From assembly GCF_947242115.1 (NCBI RefSeq), contig NC_074717.1:36569201-36633200 (forward strand): DNA of 64,000 nt, in the 5' to 3' direction. Position 1 is the stretch's first letter. Each line of letters starts with the position of its first letter. This stretch comes from Biomphalaria glabrata (Eukaryota > Mollusca > Gastropoda > Planorbidae). Positions 13,063 through 25,100 of the stretch are shown here, piece by piece. The notes under the pieces are model-generated. The model was not told the DNA's origin. It searched no databases and saw only the letters and a program-made list of their open reading frames with translations. The position numbers were made by a program, and so were the translations under genes.

Positions 13063-14535
13063 AAATGTGTAGGACATAATCATCTTCTTTTTTGAAATAA
13101 GAATAAGATATAAAAAAAAATTCTTCCCACAGAAGGAAAAGTTTAAATCACTGAGGCATAAGAAAAAACAAAGTATAATGCCCTGTCTCTTATTTGATGA
13201 ATAGAGGATTTGCTTTAGACCAACCTGTTTGCTTTCATAGGCCTTCACAAAACATGAGTTCTTACCCATAGCTAAAAAAATTAGTATCTACTATCTAGTT
13301 AAAATTAGAGTCTAGATCTAGATAGCTATCTAGGTCTATTGATTCAAAATTTAAAAAAAAACAATGTTCACTGTAGTCTGTAGTTTTTTAAACTTTTGAC
13401 ACAGACTTTTGGTTCTAAAAATACATGTCAGTAAACTCATATTGAAAACCAGCCAATGCATGTTTACCTTTAAGACGAAATACATAAAAAAATTTATAGA
13501 TCTAAATATAGATCTATGTTATTTAATGTATATATATATATATATATATATATTTTTATATAATACTAAGATCTAGACCTAGGTCTTTTAGGTCTATGCT
13601 CTAGCATTGTCTAGTCTAGAGTCAACATGATTCACAGAGGTATTTGATTGACTAGATCTAGAATAGATCTAAAATTCTATTAGAGTCTATATTAAAGGTC
13701 TTAGTCTTAGACTAACTAGAGTCACAGTCTAGAGAGTCTTACTAAGTAGAGTCTAATATAAGGCAATTTATAAGTTACAGTTACAGTACTAGGACTACAC
13801 TATCAATTGACCTGACTAGACTCTAGATTCTATTTACTTATTTCTCTAACTCTAATTACTCTAACTCTAGACTAGTCTAGATTAGATAAAATTGATAAAT
13901 CATTTAGAAAAAAAATAGATCTACTTTGAAGTTAACTACTTAGACTGACTCAGTCTAACTCAGTAACTTCAAACTAGGTCACCTAGAGCCTAGAGTAGAG
14001 TCCTACTCTCAACCTAGTCTGCCTAGGCCTAGAGTCTAGATCTAGTATATTCTAGAGACTCTGACTATAGATATATATATTGTTGTAACTCTGCTCCTGC
14101 ACCACACTGATGGTGTGCATATGAGCACTACTGTCACAGGTAGTACAAGACATGTTTAGACAGGAAGAAGGACTGTTGTGGATTTGGCTAAAGTTATGGA
14201 AGTCTAAGCCAGTCTACTAAGCTGTCTTTGAGAGAGAGAACGCCCTTTGTACTATAGTAACTATACTATCTATGAACTGTGTTGAGGTTGAGGACCTGGG
14301 TTTGTGGCACTGGGAAGTGTGTCTGTGGTCTGTATTGGTATTTAGGTATGAAAGGACTGGTGTCACTTGAGATAGATTAGAAGGACATTCTGGGACTTGA
14401 TGGCTGAAGTCCATGCCTGTTTGTACTGTAAATAAATACCTAGTTTATTGTTACCTCCTGCCTTTCGTTGAGTGCTTGCCATAGATTTACAACAAAATAT
14501 ATATTATATATAATAGATCATTGGTTTGATTGAAT
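13063..14535. other. UTP4/CHTF8 intergenic DNA rich in TCTAGA/AGATCT palindromes
   Basis: No gene recognised. The region holds a (TA)n tract near 13529-13552 and a very high density of overlapping CTAGA and AGATCT words, especially 13300-14060. The open frame at 14217-14414 has no recognisable domain. Confidence 0.5.
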
Positions 14536-16408
14536 CAGGGTTCATAGCCAATTTCATGAATGATTTTCCGGGTTTTTAAGGTAGAATTTTAGATTTTCAA
14601 GGTATGCATCGCACCATAGCAAGCAATATATATGTATATAAATTTACATACAGATGACATGAATGTGTAAAAAGAACAAAATATATAAGTATTTAGTACT
14701 CAATTTTTTAAAATACATTTGTGTGTGTCCCGTTCGTTTGTGTTATAGATTGTAAATATCTTGCCAACATCTCACTCAGAACAGAAAACAACGTCATCAG
14801 CTGTTATGTCCACAGAAAATGTAATTAAAAGTTATCTTTTAATCAAGTAACAACTTGACTGTCATCCCAAAACCTCAAACAACCATTTTTTTTTAAAGAT
14901 TTATTAAAGAAAATTACAAATGGTTACTATTCCATTTTTTTTTAAAATAAGAAACATTCTTAGAAATGCCTTCATAATGTGTACTCTCTGTGATGGAAAT
15001 GTACATTCTTAGTTCCTATATGTGTATTGTATCTCATAGATACTAGAGTCATTTGAGGTAATGTTTTAGTCTTGTATTAACTGAACTTAAATCCTCCTCA
15101 TAAACAGAGCCTGTAATATATAGGCCTATTTGTTGTATGAAGTATGTTTAATTGACATTTGCTTACTAAATAATGCTTTTGCAAAGGGGGGGGGGGGGGG
15201 GGTAATTAGACTTGTGTTGTTGTTTTTTTCAACTAGATCTTATATATGTAGTTTCCCTGGCTTTTAAGACTGAAATAACTTTTACAGACTTTTCACAGCT
15301 GTGTGCAAAATATTTTCAGTAAATCTACAGTAGATCTTGACTTTAGATATAAGTCACTAAAATTTGCGGACTTTTCTCAGCTGTGTGCAAATTATCTTCA
15401 CTGAATCTACAGCAAATCTAGACTTTAGATCTAAGTCACTAAAATTTGCGGACTTTTCTCAGCTGTGTGCAAATTATCTTCACTGAATCTACAGTAAATC
15501 TAGACTTTAGATCTAAGTCACTAAAATTTGCGGACTTTTCAAGACTGTGTGTGAATTATCGTAGATCTAGAATCTATAATAGACTTTATAGATTCTAACT
15601 ATAAATCACTAAAATTCGCGGACTTTTCACAGCTTCACATGGTTAGTAATTATCTACACTAGATTCTAGTGATTTAGCGTAGCCTAAATCTAGAGTCTAG
15701 ATCTAAGTCACTGAATTCGCAGACTTTTCACTGCTGTGTACGAATTATCGTCACTGACTCTACCGTAAATCTAGACTCGAGATCAAAGTCACTAAATTCG
15801 CTGTCTTTTCATGGCTGTGTGCGAATTCTCATCACTAGATTCTAGTGATTTATCGTAAAAATAGAATCTAGAATCTATAGTAGGCCTTAATCTATACATT
15901 AGATGTATCGAGATAATTAAACTAACTAAAATTCACGGAGCGTTCAGGTTATGTGCAAATTATCTTCACTAGATTTAACTTGGATCTAACTCTAGATTAT
16001 AGGCTACTATATTACTAGAGCTAGATGATTTTCAGACTTTCCATGCGAAGTCACTCTTTCTGTTACAAAGATTTTAGGTGAGGGAGGGCGGAGGGGATGT
16101 AGCCTACACATTAGGCTGGTTATTTGCTCTAATTATAGACAATAGTCACTAAACACTAAATCTAGCGCTGCCTTCAAAAACAAATAATGCCAGGTGAAAT
16201 GCTTGCTTGATGTAAGGAAACAAAAAACAAAGGTTACCGCAGTGATAAATTGCAAAAATAAACACCAGGTATCGGGAGGGAAAAAACTCAAGGTCCAGTT
16301 TTAAAATTCAAGTTTTTTTCGCCATTTTTTTTTTTAATTCAAGGCTTTTTCAAGGCCTTGAATTTAATAATGAAATTCAAGGTGTTTTCCAGGTGGCTAC
16401 GAACCCTG
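14536..16408. mobile_element. 1.87-kb non-autonomous DNA transposon between UTP4 and CHTF8
   Basis: The left end starts CAGGGTTCATAGCCA and the right end, reverse-complemented, starts CAGGGTTCGTAGCCA. TTGAAT flanks both ends directly (14530-14535 and 16409-16414). Both subterminal regions carry TTCAAGG motifs. There is no transposase frame; the interior is a degenerate tandem array (15283-15985). The CAGGG-type ends suggest a hAT-like element, although the duplication is 6 bp rather than 8. Confidence 0.8.
15283..15985. repeat. Degenerate tandem array, about 85-bp unit, about 8 copies
   Basis: Repeated phrases are 'gacttttctcagctgtgtgcaa', 'cactgaatctacag' and 'taagtcactaaaatttgcg' in shortened form. 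The first three units are close copies; later ones have drifted and gained TCTAGA-rich inserts. The array is entirely inside the 1.87-kb transposon. Confidence 0.8.
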
Positions 16409-16414
16409 TTGAAT

Positions 16415-17944
16415 CTAATATTAGTAATATAAAATTATACTTAATCTTATAATTATATAATATAGAGTATAGAGACAAACATAGTAATTATATACTATTA
16501 CTAATTATCTATAGAATTTTAGATAACTATATGGAGTGTAGACTGTTACTGTAGACTAGTCACTAGTAGATCTAGACAAATCTAGACTCTCTAGAGTCTA
16601 GAGTGAAATGAAAGAGTTTCAAAGAGTGACAGTGACTAGTCAAGTGACAGACTGACACTTACACTAGTGACTAGTGACACTGACAGAGTAATGATAATGA
16701 TTACTTATAATTACAACACTAGATATTACTAGATTAGTAGATAGTTAAGATAGATCTAGATTCTAGATCTAGACTACTTCTAGAAATCTAGATTCTAGAT
16801 CAGTAGAACTAGATAGATCTAGAAGTAGATGATCTACTGAATCTACAGTTCTACACTCTCACTGTGACTGACTTTATTATTTATTTACACCAACTACTTC
16901 AACTAGTTACTACTAGTAACTAGTGATAACTAGTGATAGTGTGAACTAGAGTCTAACTAGACTAGTTTATAATTATATAGTCTACAACTCACTACTACAA
17001 GTTCAAGTTGTAGTAAATAAATTAAAATTAATGTAGTTTATTAGTTTAAATTATTAGTTACAACTAGATCTAGATCTACAAAGTTAACAAAGACTGTGGA
17101 GTGGACAAGAGACGATGACGAGTCTTACTCTTACTCTTAGTTTAGGGACTTTAGAGTTGTAGTCTAGAGTTCTTCGTATTTAAAATAAATATTCAGAGTT
17201 TTACATATAATTATAAATGTAATCTAGCGTCTAAGACTTATTTTAAGTCAAGATACTAGATTCTAGATCTAGGATAATATCTAGAAGATCTAGAAAGCAT
17301 TGTCATAGTACATGTTGTTTTCCATGGACGTCGCCATTTTAGTGTTTCGGATATAGATCAGTACTAGATCTAAATTCTGATTGGCTCTTTTTATCATTGT
17401 AAATTTTTTACTGCTTGACATGCAAAATGAAAAAAATAAATAAATAAATAATTCCGCGAATCCAAGATCTTGATTCTTGAAATAGAGTGTTGTCAGTTGA
17501 TGAGTAGATCTATTCTAGAAGAAAACTACAAACCACTATAGTCTAATTAATAATAATCATACTATAATGCCTTATAAGGCTAATGAGATCTATCTACATC
17601 TAGAATCATTGAAACCTCAGTTTGGTTACAACAATAAGCTGTGACATAGTCTATAGTATAGTCTATAGAATCTAACTCTAGACCTACTTTAATTTACAGT
17701 AACACACACAGACATTCACTTTGGCCAAGTTTGGCACTAGACTAGATGTCATTCTAGATCTAGCAGCAACACTATTTTAATTCAGACTAATCATCTAATA
17801 CTATTAATAATTATATATTAATTTATTATTAGATGTCACACTACTCTACATCTTCAATCAATTTCATAAAGACTAAAAATATAGTAATAGTACATTGTAT
17901 GATTGTTAACTCAGGCCAGAGCTACCTCTGTTTCAACCCTCATA
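16415..17944. other. 5' flank of CHTF8, palindrome-rich
   Basis: No coding sequence recognised. The stretch is AT-rich with dense TCTAGA/AGATCT/ACTAGT words (notably 16550-16850 and 17210-17300). The CHTF8 promoter and 5' UTR must lie in or near its right end, but I see no unambiguous core promoter element. Confidence 0.4.
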
Positions 17945-19790
17945 ATGGTGCAAATAATAGTCCAGATGTAAGTACTAAATGATTAAATGGCAGAGCTCGG
18001 AATAAAGGGCTTTTACAGTTTTAGAAATTAAACTTGTTTTTGACATCAGACATCACAGGAATTTAGGTTTATACAACATAGTGACATAGTCTGGTAGTAA
18101 ACAATCCAATGCTAATGTACAAGTGTATCAGGCTGCCCAGGATATATATATTATATGTTAATTAAGAAGAAAAAAAAAGAAATAACACAAATATAAGAAA
18201 TGGGCTCTTTAGAGTTCATGGTCACCCTATCATACATGTTCCAGCTTCTAGAAGAGTATCCTGGACAACCATGGAAGAACAGATCATGGTGTCAGAACCC
18301 GCAATGGTAAAGCTCGAGCAGTTGAACTGAGAATCCTGGGAAATAACACCACCATTAGAGATCAGGATCTTCAACACAATTGTTAAACCATTTATGGAGC
18401 TGAAAACTGTAAAACAATTGTCACCACCATGAAAAAAAATCTAGGTATTCATCAATACCTGCCTCAGGAAAAGTGTTGCAACCAACTGGCCAGAGAAGCT
18501 CATTGATGAGAAACAGTGGCAAGTAACAAAGCAGCAGCTCAGGGTATCCTTCAGAGACGCTGGCCTTGGATAAGGCACCCTTCACAAATCGCATCCAGCA
18601 AGCCCTCACCTGGAACTCCCAAAGTAAGAGGAAAAGTAGTGGCCCACTCGCCCAAAACTGAGATACCTGGAGGAAGCCAGTTGATGGCCTAGGCCCCAGA
18701 TGGGACCACAGGAAGAGATGAGATAATTTAGAAATGAAAATGATGGTTTTAGCCCTAACCTTATATGACCGTGGATTTCACCAGATAGGATCGAAATCAA
18801 AATAACAAATCTGAAATGCATATCACATGGCCAGGCAGCCATCCTCTGGCTAGTAGTGCATTATACTATCTTATAAACATCTTGAAGTTTCATTTGTCAC
18901 AAGTATTTGATCTAATCTTTGATTAGGTAGCTATACACTCATCCACTGTGTATTGTATGAACCTTTTTTTTTTCTAGACCCACTGAAGGCAAGGAGTGTA
19001 AAGAATGGGCCATTGTAGAGCTTCAAGGTGACTTGGAAACAAGACATCCTGTTCCACTAAACCACAATTTTATTGGGGATTTACATTTTACCCATCAGGT
19101 AATGGAGCTAAGTAATAACTTATAAAAAAAATGACACATACTTTTTTTTTTCTTTACCATTGGTGAGGACATAAATAACATTCTTCCAAACGTATGATAT
19201 ATAACATGATATATAACATGTGTTACTGGGAACATTATTTAAAAAAAAAATCAACAGCTTTTAAAACTTCTTTACAAGCCTCACTTTTTTTAAAATACAT
19301 TTTTTTAATACTTTTAGATGTTAGAATTGTCTGCGTTGCACTTTTTGACATTGTTAAAACCCAATTAACATTACTTAACATTTCTCCCAAATATACAGGA
19401 GTTAATTGGCTTTTTCAAATAAAAAAAGGATTTTTTTTTATAGTATATTTGCATTTAATTATGTGTTGCTTTATTAATTAATATCATAATTCATCATAAA
19501 TATTTTAACAAGGATGTCAGCAAATTTTAAAAATTTATTTTTAGGATGCCCCTGTCCTGATCATTGGTCATCACATATTACAAGGAAAAGTTATTTCTCT
19601 TGAAAAACCATTGGCAGTGCTTACCAAATGTTCAGAAGCCAATGACAGTATAATATCAGCAGAAGATACAAGTTCTCTATCACATGCTGCTCATCGTTCA
19701 AGTTATCAAGTCAAGGCTATTATAAAAAGAAAAATATTATTTAAAACGAGACCTAAACCAATCATTGCTCATGTACCCAAAAAATTGTAA
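17945..19790 (+). CDS. CHTF8: CHTF8 (CTF8), subunit of the CTF18 alternative clamp loader
   Basis: Family knowledge: CTF8 binds DCC1 and CTF18 to form an alternative RFC that loads PCNA and supports sister chromatid cohesion and replication in the nucleus. Three exons: 17945-17967, 18978-19098 and 19545-19790, giving 129 residues (the human protein is 121). The tiny first exon encodes MVQIIVQ plus two bases of an Ile codon, then a GTAAGT donor. Exon 2 gives CKEWAIVELQGDLE and IGDLHF. Exon 3 gives PVLIIGHHILQGKVISLEKP and ends KILFKTRPKPI then VPKKL, all matching the animal CHTF8 signature. Phases are 2 and 0 and agree. Intron 1 holds a LINE fragment. The gene diverges from UTP4. Confidence 0.93.
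18240..18725 (+). mobile_element. LINE 3' fragment, family 2, in CHTF8 intron 1
   Basis: Degenerate plus-strand remnant of the C-terminal part of a LINE polyprotein. Recognisable pieces are an R-x-RNGKAR-like segment, a MKK..QTFIN..CLRK-like segment, and NRIQQALTWNSQSKRK followed by DTWRK. The last resembles the ALTWNPQGKRKRGRPRNTWR signature. Several stops and frameshifts make it a dead copy. A different part of what looks like the same family is at 53972-54410. Confidence 0.7.
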
Positions 19791-19827
19791 TTCTGTTTGT
19801 ATCTGTAGTGTTATGGACTGTCATAAA

Positions 19828-19833
19828 AATAAA
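19828..19833 (+). terminator. Candidate CHTF8 polyadenylation signal
   Basis: AATAAA lies 37 bases after the CHTF8 stop codon and is followed by a T-rich run. The position is typical for an animal cleavage/polyadenylation signal. Confidence 0.6.
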
Positions 19834-22161
19834 TATTTTTTTACATAATGTATCAATGAGTTTATTAAAAGCTTTTTTTTTTTAATTACATTTTTTGAAT
19901 GGGTAAATGATTCAAGTCCACACTTACAGGCCTTGGAATAGCTTAGTAAAGTGTCTTGATTCTCCCAACCATTTTATTCCCTACTCAATTGGTCACTATT
20001 TAGCAATCCTTGATGATAGAGTAACTGTCAGAACAAAAAGTGATTATGAAAAATCAATAGAAGCTAGTTACTGGCAAGCTTGAGTAAAAGATGATTTGAA
20101 TGCATTTTACCTAGAACAAGAGACCAAAATGAAAATGCAGCAAGCAAAATCAGAGCTCTAAATAAATAGTTGTAAAATGCAAATTATGAAAGAGCAGCAG
20201 CTAAAGTAAATCAGATGAAATGAGGATCATCTGGGAGATAGTGCCACTATGCTTGTCAAGATTCATATAGAATGAAACAGCTCATCTAGTAAGAATACTA
20301 TCCTGCCTAGAAAGCACGGAACACCTGATACACCTAGTAGAGGGAATGAAAGTGCTGCAGGCTTCATCAAGCCTCACAAACATATTGCTTCAGATAAACA
20401 TAAGTGTTTATTTGGTAGCTACAAGAATCAATACAGAACATAAAAAGTTAAAATTTCAAGTTTAAAATTAATACAAGTTATTGAATTAATTAAAAATAAT
20501 TTCTATAAGCCCACATAGAACTAAAGTTAAAAGAAAAAAAAAATGTCTTTACTAAAATTACCCATAAGTTTTCTTTCACCTCAAAGTTGCTTTGAATATA
20601 GCATGAATGGCACTTTTGAAATTGTGGGATTAGAAAAAGTGTTGTTTTTATAGAAACTGAAGAAAGAAAACAGAAAAAGTGAAAAAAGGAATGCTCGTTT
20701 ACATTCTATATTGAATTCAATCCATTATGCTATGATTAGTTAGTGAGTGACACATACACTTTTTTAAACATTTCACTACTGTGTCTCCACTTGTAGATGT
20801 GAAATAAGTTCATATGAAAAGTCTCTTACTTGACATTTAAAAATTCTTTTTTAATGGCTGTCTAAAATATGTTCCAGTTTTAGAACTTCAAAGACCCTTA
20901 ATTTAGAACAATATATTTTGTGGGATTAACCACAAAATTTTGCTATGAGATTTGTTGTTCAATGAAAACAGCTGTTTATCAGCAGTATAACTTCAAGCAA
21001 TCGTAACCATGAGATAGCATTTCCATTGCTATGAAGTCTATCGACATACATGTTAAGGGAGTAATAAGCAAAATGAAAGCAGTATCTTATAAATTACAGT
21101 TCCTTCAAAAGATATTACATTTTCATTCGTATACCAAATGATGCACGTGTACCTCTTATTTCAGGTTATTTTATTTGCTTCACCTTTTATTTTCTTTGAC
21201 CCAAAGGAAGGGAAATTCATTATTCTCAAATCCAGAATAAGTTGTTTAAATGAGTTATCTCCCTACCCACATGCAAAACCTAGGTTTGTGGTAGGTAATT
21301 TCTTGTACCATGAGCATTGATGATCTTTAGTAACCACCAAAAGTTACCAATGGTTAAGATGAAATAAAAGTTCAGATGGTACATAGAAAGGTTCAGACAT
21401 TAGTTAAATCTGAAAATAAATCACTGATCCAGCACAAGTACCTACATGGGAACATTCCTGTCTTTGCCCCTGGTGGTGTGATGACTTATTTGTAAAGATA
21501 GCTTCTATACAGTATACTACTACATTGAATAAAATAAAGCCAACACATGTGAATGGTACAGTATATTGTATTTATCAATTTTACATTCAACAGGAACTTT
21601 GGGCAACAATAATGTATAGTTAAGTAATCAAAACATTTTTATTTATATCTCAACATCAACAACTATTATGGTATTGTACTGATGATTCAGTATATAAAAT
21701 TAAATATACTATCCATATTTTCCAATTTTTCGCAGCTCATGTAGTTACAAACAGATGAAGCAAATATGCCTACTGACTAAAGTTGTCAGACATTTTATGT
21801 AACATATTTTCAGGAGTCTTGAGATGCAGAATGTTACCATGCCATAAAAGTGTTTACAATAATCACTGTTAGTATTTTCCACTTATTTTTATAAAACACT
21901 ACTACATTCTAATTCAATCTTTTAAGCTGTCACAATTAAATAATACACATTACCAAATAAATTGGTCAAAAATTTCTTAAGAAAATAAACCTAATAAACA
22001 AACAAAAAATGCTTCAAGTACAAGATTGACCATTAATAATGCAATATATTTATCAGGAATAATATATACTTTTTCAATTTATACATACACATTTGTATTG
22101 GAATTTTTATCAAATCATCAGATCTAATTTGGTATTTTAAGACTAGTCTTTATTGCACTAT
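19834..22161. other. Intergenic DNA between CHTF8 and the first GST gene
   Basis: AT-rich with no recognisable gene or repeat. CHTF8 comes in from the left and the GST gene from the right, so the genes converge here. AATAAA on the minus strand at 22149-22154, 8 bases after the GST stop, is a possible but very close polyadenylation signal. Confidence 0.4.
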
Positions 22162-25100
22162 TTACTCCTCAAGGCCCATGTCATAATCTGGTTTGCCAGT
22201 TAAAGATGAATTATAATAACGCAAGTGGAAATCCACATCCCACTTAGTGGCTTTCACAGCTGGTACTTGAAGCATGGACTCGAACCAGGCCACCAAACTT
22301 GGAAACTTGCATTTGTCCATTTCCAGCCTTGAGTCTATTGTTTGCAGAACTGGGACTCGTTCAAAATGTGGCCACAGGTAGAAATCGATCATCGAAGGCT
22401 TTTCACCTGAAAAATTGTTTCTGATTTAATTTAACAAGTTTAAAAAAGTAAAAACAAAATGCAGGAAAATTAACAAAATAAATTAATGGTGTGGAACTTA
22501 TTTTTCTACCAGCTTTTATTAATGTTGAGCTTTAGACAGATAGTATGAAACTAAGAAAAATATAGCTTGATGAGATACTGATGAAATCATTCTTTAAAAA
22601 AAAAACCTTAACATTTTTTTTGGAACAAAATAATTGGGTGGTCTGAAAAAGTTTCTGACTTAAAAATGAAATAAATTGTTTTTTCTTCGAGTTAATTTTT
22701 ATCTATCTATCTAATGTTCCATAAGATCTACACATTTCTTCCCATCTCTCCTAATAGTAGACTTATTAAGAGTCTTTCCTAAACTAAAAACAACTATTTT
22801 ATGGAGAAAGACACAAAAAAAGTAATGTCTTAATCTTATACCAGCATCTCAACAGAAACAATATGGAATGAATTAATACATTTAAAACTTTGGCATGAAC
22901 AATAATTTTAAGATTGAATACAGGTACATACCTTTGAGAAAGACAAAAAAAATAAGATTAGAAAGCTGTGTTTGTTTGACTAGTCTGAATCTATATGTCA
23001 GTCTTTAAATAAGCTTAAATTTTGAAGTCAACAGTCTATTTGTATCAAGTAATTAAAATTTTTGCAACAACATAGCATTTTTTTTTTATTATTACCAAAT
23101 AGGCCTAAATATATTAAGGTCTACTGCAAATACATAACAAACATTTTTTTTGATGCAAATTAGATTCTGATAAAAATAGCTTTAAAAAAAAAGCTGAAAA
23201 TCAATAAAGATTATGTAGAACTAAAAAAGAATCTCAAAATAAACAAAAATTATTCTGTTGTAGTAAACCAGTTTTTTGATTCATGTTAAATCTATTTCTG
23301 GTGGTTTATTTTTGAAAATAATCTATATTGTAGATTAATACTTGGAATATTATGTTTGCTTATTTATTTAATGAATCCAATTTGGGATTTAAAGGATTCA
23401 ATTTCTTAAAGAGGACTATTCTATTCTCCTGCTATATTTGAATGTTGTGCTACTGGACCTAATATCAAGAAGTGCACAATCATATTAACAACACATACCA
23501 GCATGACATTTATAAATAAAAAGATTAACTTTACATAAAGCTAACATGTGCTTTAAATATATTAACCTCCAAATAGAGGACCACCTCGTTTGGCAAGAAT
23601 ATCATTATAAAACTGAAAATATTTCTGAAATTCTTCTAGCAGTTTTTCTCTCTCGTCAGGCTTTCTGAGATAACTGTAAAAAGCTGTAGCCACCTGCAAA
23701 TATATTTACAAAATACAATGTGACAATATCATCAAAAAAAAGTTGCTTGATTTAAAAATTATTTTCAGAACACAAATAAAAAGATGTGAGATTGATTAAA
23801 GGACACATAAAGATGGTCATAACCCAACTAAGAATTATTCAGTTAAAATTTTTAAAAATTTGATTAAAATTTTTAAAAATTTGATTAAAATTTTGGAAAT
23901 TACATTTAGCTCAATATTACCCTTTTTAACAATCAAATGTTTTAATAATTGTGCTCAATAAGTAAAAAGTCTGGGGGAAAAAACATAAAGAAGTTACAGC
24001 GTTGCTTTTAAAAATCTTCTAAAACATGTAAACAGAAAAAAGAAATTTGCACCTGGATTATGTGATGCTAACAAGAATATGTATGCAAAGATAAAAACAT
24101 ACATATGCCCTGTTTTCTTAATAATCTTATATTAATTTGTATCAATTCTAGAATGTTTATGTTTTTAACAACCATGAAGAGGACATGTATTGCCAAAAGG
24201 CAATGAAACATAATTCACAATGGAATACCCTAAGACAATACTGTTAGATTGTGAAGAGGCTCACTACCCCCATACCTTATTCCTTTTTGCCCATTGGCAT
24301 CACTTCCACACAAGTAGCGACTCAGTGAAGGAACATAATGAAAATTCAATGACTGTAATTGCTTTGGCTATTTATGGTCACTTGAACACGTGATGAGAAA
24401 AGCCCTAAGAGAGAACCCCCAAAAGTGAATGGAAAGCAAAAGAAAACAATTAAGAAACTAGATAGATCAAGTGCCAGGCCTTCTGTTTGCGGAAGTGCTT
24501 TCTGAGAACTGGTTCATAAGAGTGTACTTCTATGCAGAAACATTGCCACAAAGTTTTGCAAAATATAGTCATCCTCGACATCAGAAAAATTACTATTATT
24601 TCTTTAAAAAAATTCCCCTTTCAGACCATGCAATCTAATTGGCAGATGATGTAAAGGTCATCTGTTTCTGTGACCCACGGTTAATGAGGGTGTCATGTGG
24701 CCAGCACAATGACCAACCGACTTTACTTTTCCCCTACTAATGTCAGGTAGCCATTAGAGCTGGGTGGACTCAGAGGCGCCCAAAGAGCCCGAAATTAAAA
24801 AATTCCAGTCTTCACCAGGATTCAAACCTGGGACTCCTGTCGGAAGTCAAGCGCTTTACCACTCAGCCACAGTGCCTCCCACCATCACATCTTAGCCCTA
24901 GATAATTTTGTTCTTTTATTAAAAAAAGAAACACTTTAAGTGTATATGAAAAACCTTCATATTTCAACACTTTCAGAACAACTCTTAAGCTAATTAGCTG
25001 ATGTGGAAAGAGGATGAATCATACAAGCTATTTCAAGTGTGCCAATGACCTTTTAAGTTTTGAAGGAATTTAATATACTATATAATATACTATATATAAT

